A stretch of DNA of 64,000 bases from an uncultured Bacilli bacterium (GTDB lineage Bacteria; Bacillota_I; Bacilli_A; RF39; UBA660): assembly GCA_944363785.1 (NCBI GenBank), contig CALVVF010000006.1:1-64000 (forward strand), read 5' to 3'. A program made the translations under genes and the position numbers. The notes under the pieces are model-generated. The model searched no databases, had not been told where the DNA came from, and saw nothing but the letters and a program-made list of their open reading frames with translations. This document shows, one piece after another, positions 61,461-64,000 of the stretch (position 1 is the stretch's first letter; every line of letters begins with the position of its first letter).

Positions 61461-63305
61461 TTACTGCAGTATATACGGATCTTTCAATGTTCCTTTTCCT
61501 GATCTGATCTTTAAGTTACCATCCAAGTGTGTGAGAACCTTCATAGAAAATTCCGAAAAATTATCCGTTGTTAGTTCATAGGATACTCCCGTCACCACAT
61601 TTAACATGATTACCATGTTTTCTCCTGTTGAACGATCAGAAAATAATTGAATACGTTGGGCGCTATAAGGACTACTACTTACACTAGAGAATAAATCAAT
61701 AGTAGAGGCTAACATTAATTTGGCTTTGACTTTTTCTTTTTCTAACTCGTTATACTTAGTATTAGGTGCATTAGTAATGATTTCATATTCATAAGGAATA
61801 ATGTGACTATCATCTAAATATTCAATATAATCCTCGTTAAGAATATAACCGGGATTATTTTCATCCGTATGATTGTATTGATAATTTTCTATATCACTTA
61901 CCGAAACGGTTAAAACTCGATCATCAGTTACATTTAATAACGGATGCGCACCAATTACTTTTATGCTACCATCTTTTTCTTTACCAGTAATTCTAAATAG
62001 TTGCCCTGAATAGGAAACATATTCTCCAATTAAGCGGTTATTTATTTTCTCATGTTCTTTACCATATTGATAATCATTTAATTTATATGGATTTTCTTTA
62101 GTTCCGTCTCCATCGGTAATATAGAGACCACTCTTAATAGTGATTACCGGTTTAATTGGAGCGATATCTAAACTATTTCTTGGAGCTATTATGCGTCGTT
62201 CAATTACCATTAAGTTTTCTGCGCCCATTTTATTCGTTAATAGATAGGAATAATTATTACGATAGCTCGCTGCACTAATGCCATTACTTACTGTTTTATT
62301 ATACTCATCGATACTTAAAAGTCCTACTTTGGCAGTTACTGTCTCACTACAGCTACTATTAATATCATCTACACTATTTACTGCACCAACACAGTAAGTC
62401 GTATCTACTAAGTATTTATCGGGATTGGTTAAACTATTATAGAAAACATTGTTTAGCCAAGCTTCAACGTTAGAATCTTTATAACCAGTACTGTCATAAC
62501 GTAGATTACTGACAACATCTTCACTGATTAATTTGACATTGCCATTTTCATCGACATTGATAATTCGCCATAACATACCAGAAAATTGAACATAGTTATC
62601 TTCAACTTCTCCTTTGTAATAGTTAGTCTCATCTGTTTCACTAGCTACTGTTTCAGAAAAGTTTCTAGCTACGGTTACTTTTCTTGTTACTCTAGTTTGA
62701 TTATGGGTACTATCTTTTACTTTGTATGTGACTTCATACGTTCCTACTTTACTGGTATCTACTTTACTATTATCTATAATTACTTGAGAGATATCTATTT
62801 TACCGTCTACGTTATCTGTAACACTTTTTACTCCTGGTTCTTCATAAGTAGTGTTGTGATTGATGATCATATTTTCTTCACCATTTAGTTCAATTTTAGG
62901 TCCTTCGTGATCAATATCTGATTCGTACTTTCCACATTTCAAATAAGTATAATATTGATACTCTCCTTCTTCTGTTTGTACCACTCTTACCCAACTAGAA
63001 GTATCACATAAAGTTTTTGTCTTAGGTACATATAGAGCTTCTACTCTATCTTCTAAGAACATTTTCTCTAATGTCATTTCTCTACTTTCTCCCTTTTTAG
63101 GTAAAAGTTCTTGTCGGAATTCATAATACCGTTTTACGGCATTTAAGAAGGTTTGTTCTTCCTGTTTAAAAATTTCTATTTTTGATAACCAAAAGTACCA
63201 TAAAATATAACTTAATAGGAATAAGAATAAGCTAATCGCAATCAATATTCCTACCGCTTTTAGATACTTATTACTTAGGAACCAAGCTTTTACTTTTTTC
63301 ATCAT
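61461..63305 (-). CDS. Membrane-anchored surface protein with Ig-like and DUF6273-like parts
   Basis: In this 614-residue protein a membrane helix (about 13-35) is followed by a short domain with a Cys pair. An Ig-like/DUF5011 repeat lies at about 150-220 (GVKSVTDNVDGKIDISQVII and GTYEVTYKVKDSTHN). Two related modules then follow, beginning VQFSGMLWRIINVDENGNVK (about 242) and VSYSGQLFRITGKEKDGSIK (about 430), a DUF6273-like pattern seen on bacterial surface proteins. It would face outside. AAAGGAG precedes its ATG. It lies 13 nt from the sortase gene. Confidence 0.7.
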   Translation of the reverse strand: MMKKVKAWFLSNKYLKAVGILIAISLFLFLLSYILWYFWLSKIEIFKQEEQTFLNAVKRYYEFRQELLPKKGESREMTLEKMFLEDRVEALYVPKTKTLCDTSSWVRVVQTEEGEYQYYTYLKCGKYESDIDHEGPKIELNGEENMIINHNTTYEEPGVKSVTDNVDGKIDISQVIIDNSKVDTSKVGTYEVTYKVKDSTHNQTRVTRKVTVARNFSETVASETDETNYYKGEVEDNYVQFSGMLWRIINVDENGNVKLISEDVVSNLRYDSTGYKDSNVEAWLNNVFYNSLTNPDKYLVDTTYCVGAVNSVDDINSSCSETVTAKVGLLSIDEYNKTVSNGISAASYRNNYSYLLTNKMGAENLMVIERRIIAPRNSLDIAPIKPVITIKSGLYITDGDGTKENPYKLNDYQYGKEHEKINNRLIGEYVSYSGQLFRITGKEKDGSIKVIGAHPLLNVTDDRVLTVSVSDIENYQYNHTDENNPGYILNEDYIEYLDDSHIIPYEYEIITNAPNTKYNELEKEKVKAKLMLASTIDLFSSVSSSPYSAQRIQLFSDRSTGENMVIMLNVVTGVSYELTTDNFSEFSMKVLTHLDGNLKIRSGKGTLKDPYILQ

Positions 63306-63306
63306 T

Positions 63307-64000
63307 TTATTCTCCTTTTAACTGATAAAAATATTGATAAGTTCTAACTGTAAAGTATAATTCTATATTTTGAGCATTTACCATTTCACTAGGGGCTGCG
63401 ATAAACAAGTGATTTCCACGATAATTAGTAAGTAAATAAGATATGTTCATCTCTTTTGTTTGACCGTTTATCGTATAACGAATTTTGCCATAGTTTTTGA
63501 TGAAATCAAGGAAATCTTTCTTACTTCCTTCTTCTAGATTGTACTTGGCATAAAGTATCACTTGATTTTCTTTGCTTTCTAAGGTTGCTTCATAAATCGG
63601 ACAAGTTTTGGCATTACATTTTTCATAACGATAGTTAATGGAATTAGTCAACTGAAAATTCGATAAACTAAAAGTCCATTCTTTATTTAGGTTAATAGGA
63701 ACCGTTAACTCTTCTCCTAAAGATACATTAGCTTTTTCAATAAAATTACTGATATCTCTAACCTGAACCCGAATTCTTTTAGCACTATCATTAAACTGTC
63801 CAGTTCGATAAGTTAATAAGAAATTACTGTCTTTCGTTGGCTTATCGATTTCAAACACGAATAATAGGTTTTCACTACTAGATGCTTTTATTTTCTTTCC
63901 ACTCGTATATAAAGTTCCAATATCCGTAAAATACAAGTTATATCTTTCAGTTGGTGTATATTGTTTATTATCTACATATAAGAAGAAATAACGACTACTA
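63307..64000 (-). CDS. Hypothetical envelope protein (5' part outside window)
   Basis: The frame is open to the right edge of the window with no start of its own; a TTG near 63936 is only an internal codon, since SSRYFFLYVDNKQYTPTERY is readable upstream of it. About 230 residues are visible. They look extracytoplasmic and beta-rich, with one Cys pair (CNAKTC). No membrane helix or family is recognised in the visible part. It ends 1 nt before the next surface gene, so it is in the same operon. Confidence 0.6.
   Translation of the reverse strand, partial: SSRYFFLYVDNKQYTPTERYNLYFTDIGTLYTSGKKIKASSSENLLFVFEIDKPTKDSNFLLTYRTGQFNDSAKRIRVQVRDISNFIEKANVSLGEELTVPINLNKEWTFSLSNFQLTNSINYRYEKCNAKTCPIYEATLESKENQVILYAKYNLEEGSKKDFLDFIKNYGKIRYTINGQTKEMNISYLLTNYRGNHLFIAAPSEMVNAQNIELYFTVRTYQYFYQLKGE

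Noticed and set aside
38322-64000. The locus as an integrative conjugative element
   Set aside because: No relaxase, integrase, excisionase, replication protein, oriT or direct-repeat ends were found in the window; the right end is not visible, so this is not proven either way.
1-64000. tRNA or rRNA genes and insertion sequences
   Set aside because: No cloverleaf-like sequence with CCA/TψC-like GTTCRA arms, rRNA segment or transposase reading frame was recognised in the gaps.

Overview
The window looks like a chromosomal stretch from a low-GC, Gram-positive (Firmicutes/Bacilli-type) bacterium. The evidence is strong AT bias, Bacillus-like promoters and AGGAGG ribosome sites, a rimP-nusA-rnpM-infB-rbfA block, the sporulation genes spoVID and a ysxE-like gene, and sortase B with other cell-wall machinery. 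The small, simplified gene neighbourhoods and many narrowly distributed surface proteins suggest an uncultured gut lineage of the RF39/Erysipelotrichia kind. That placement is an inference, not something a marker gene proves here. The genetic code is standard (TGA is used as a stop).

Layout. 0.1-3.1 kb: a sigma-70-like protein carrying an N-terminal array of HTH-like repeats, an HD hydrolase and a small Cys-rich membrane protein. 3.1-9.5 kb: ysxE-like and spoVID, an unknown gene, lon and tig. 9.6-24.7 kb: mostly minus-strand housekeeping genes (greA, a dGTPase-like HD protein, ybiT-type ABC-F, rmuC, two DedA/VTT membrane proteins, prsW, rbfA, infB, rnpM, nusA and a very short rimP) mixed with small hypotheticals. 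24.9-25.3 kb: a probable type I toxin-antitoxin locus (27-residue hydrophobic peptide with a convergent antisense RNA), followed by an apparently frameshifted metalloprotease-like gene. 26.4-32.5 kb (plus strand): CPBP protease and metallophosphoesterase; an ECF sigma/anti-sigma/lipoprotein operon; an MBOAT plus DHHW-type polysaccharide O-acetylation pair. 32.5-38.3 kb (minus): two membrane-anchored unknowns, proS, typA and a rhodanese.

38.3-64 kb (minus) is one long co-oriented locus and the most striking part. In transcription order it encodes three surface/envelope proteins including sortase B, a very large secreted Cys-rich protein, a DUF5411-like protein, CpaB, TadA, TadB, TadC, a tiny Flp-like pilin, two pseudopilins and TadZ (a Tad pilus). 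It then continues directly into two VirB2-like proteins, VirB6-like, PrgI/VirB3-like, a VirB4 split into two genes, a SpoIID+M15 cell-wall hydrolase standing in for VirB1, a lipoprotein and a VirD4/TraG coupling protein (a type IV secretion core). No relaxase, integrase or attachment site is seen, and the left end abuts ordinary chromosomal genes. This suggests a resident envelope-spanning machine combining Tad-pilus and T4SS parts rather than an obvious conjugative element.

The strongest candidates for undescribed biology are this Tad/T4SS composite locus, the sigma-like protein whose HTH repeats differ mainly in the presumed recognition helix, and the type I toxin-antitoxin locus.
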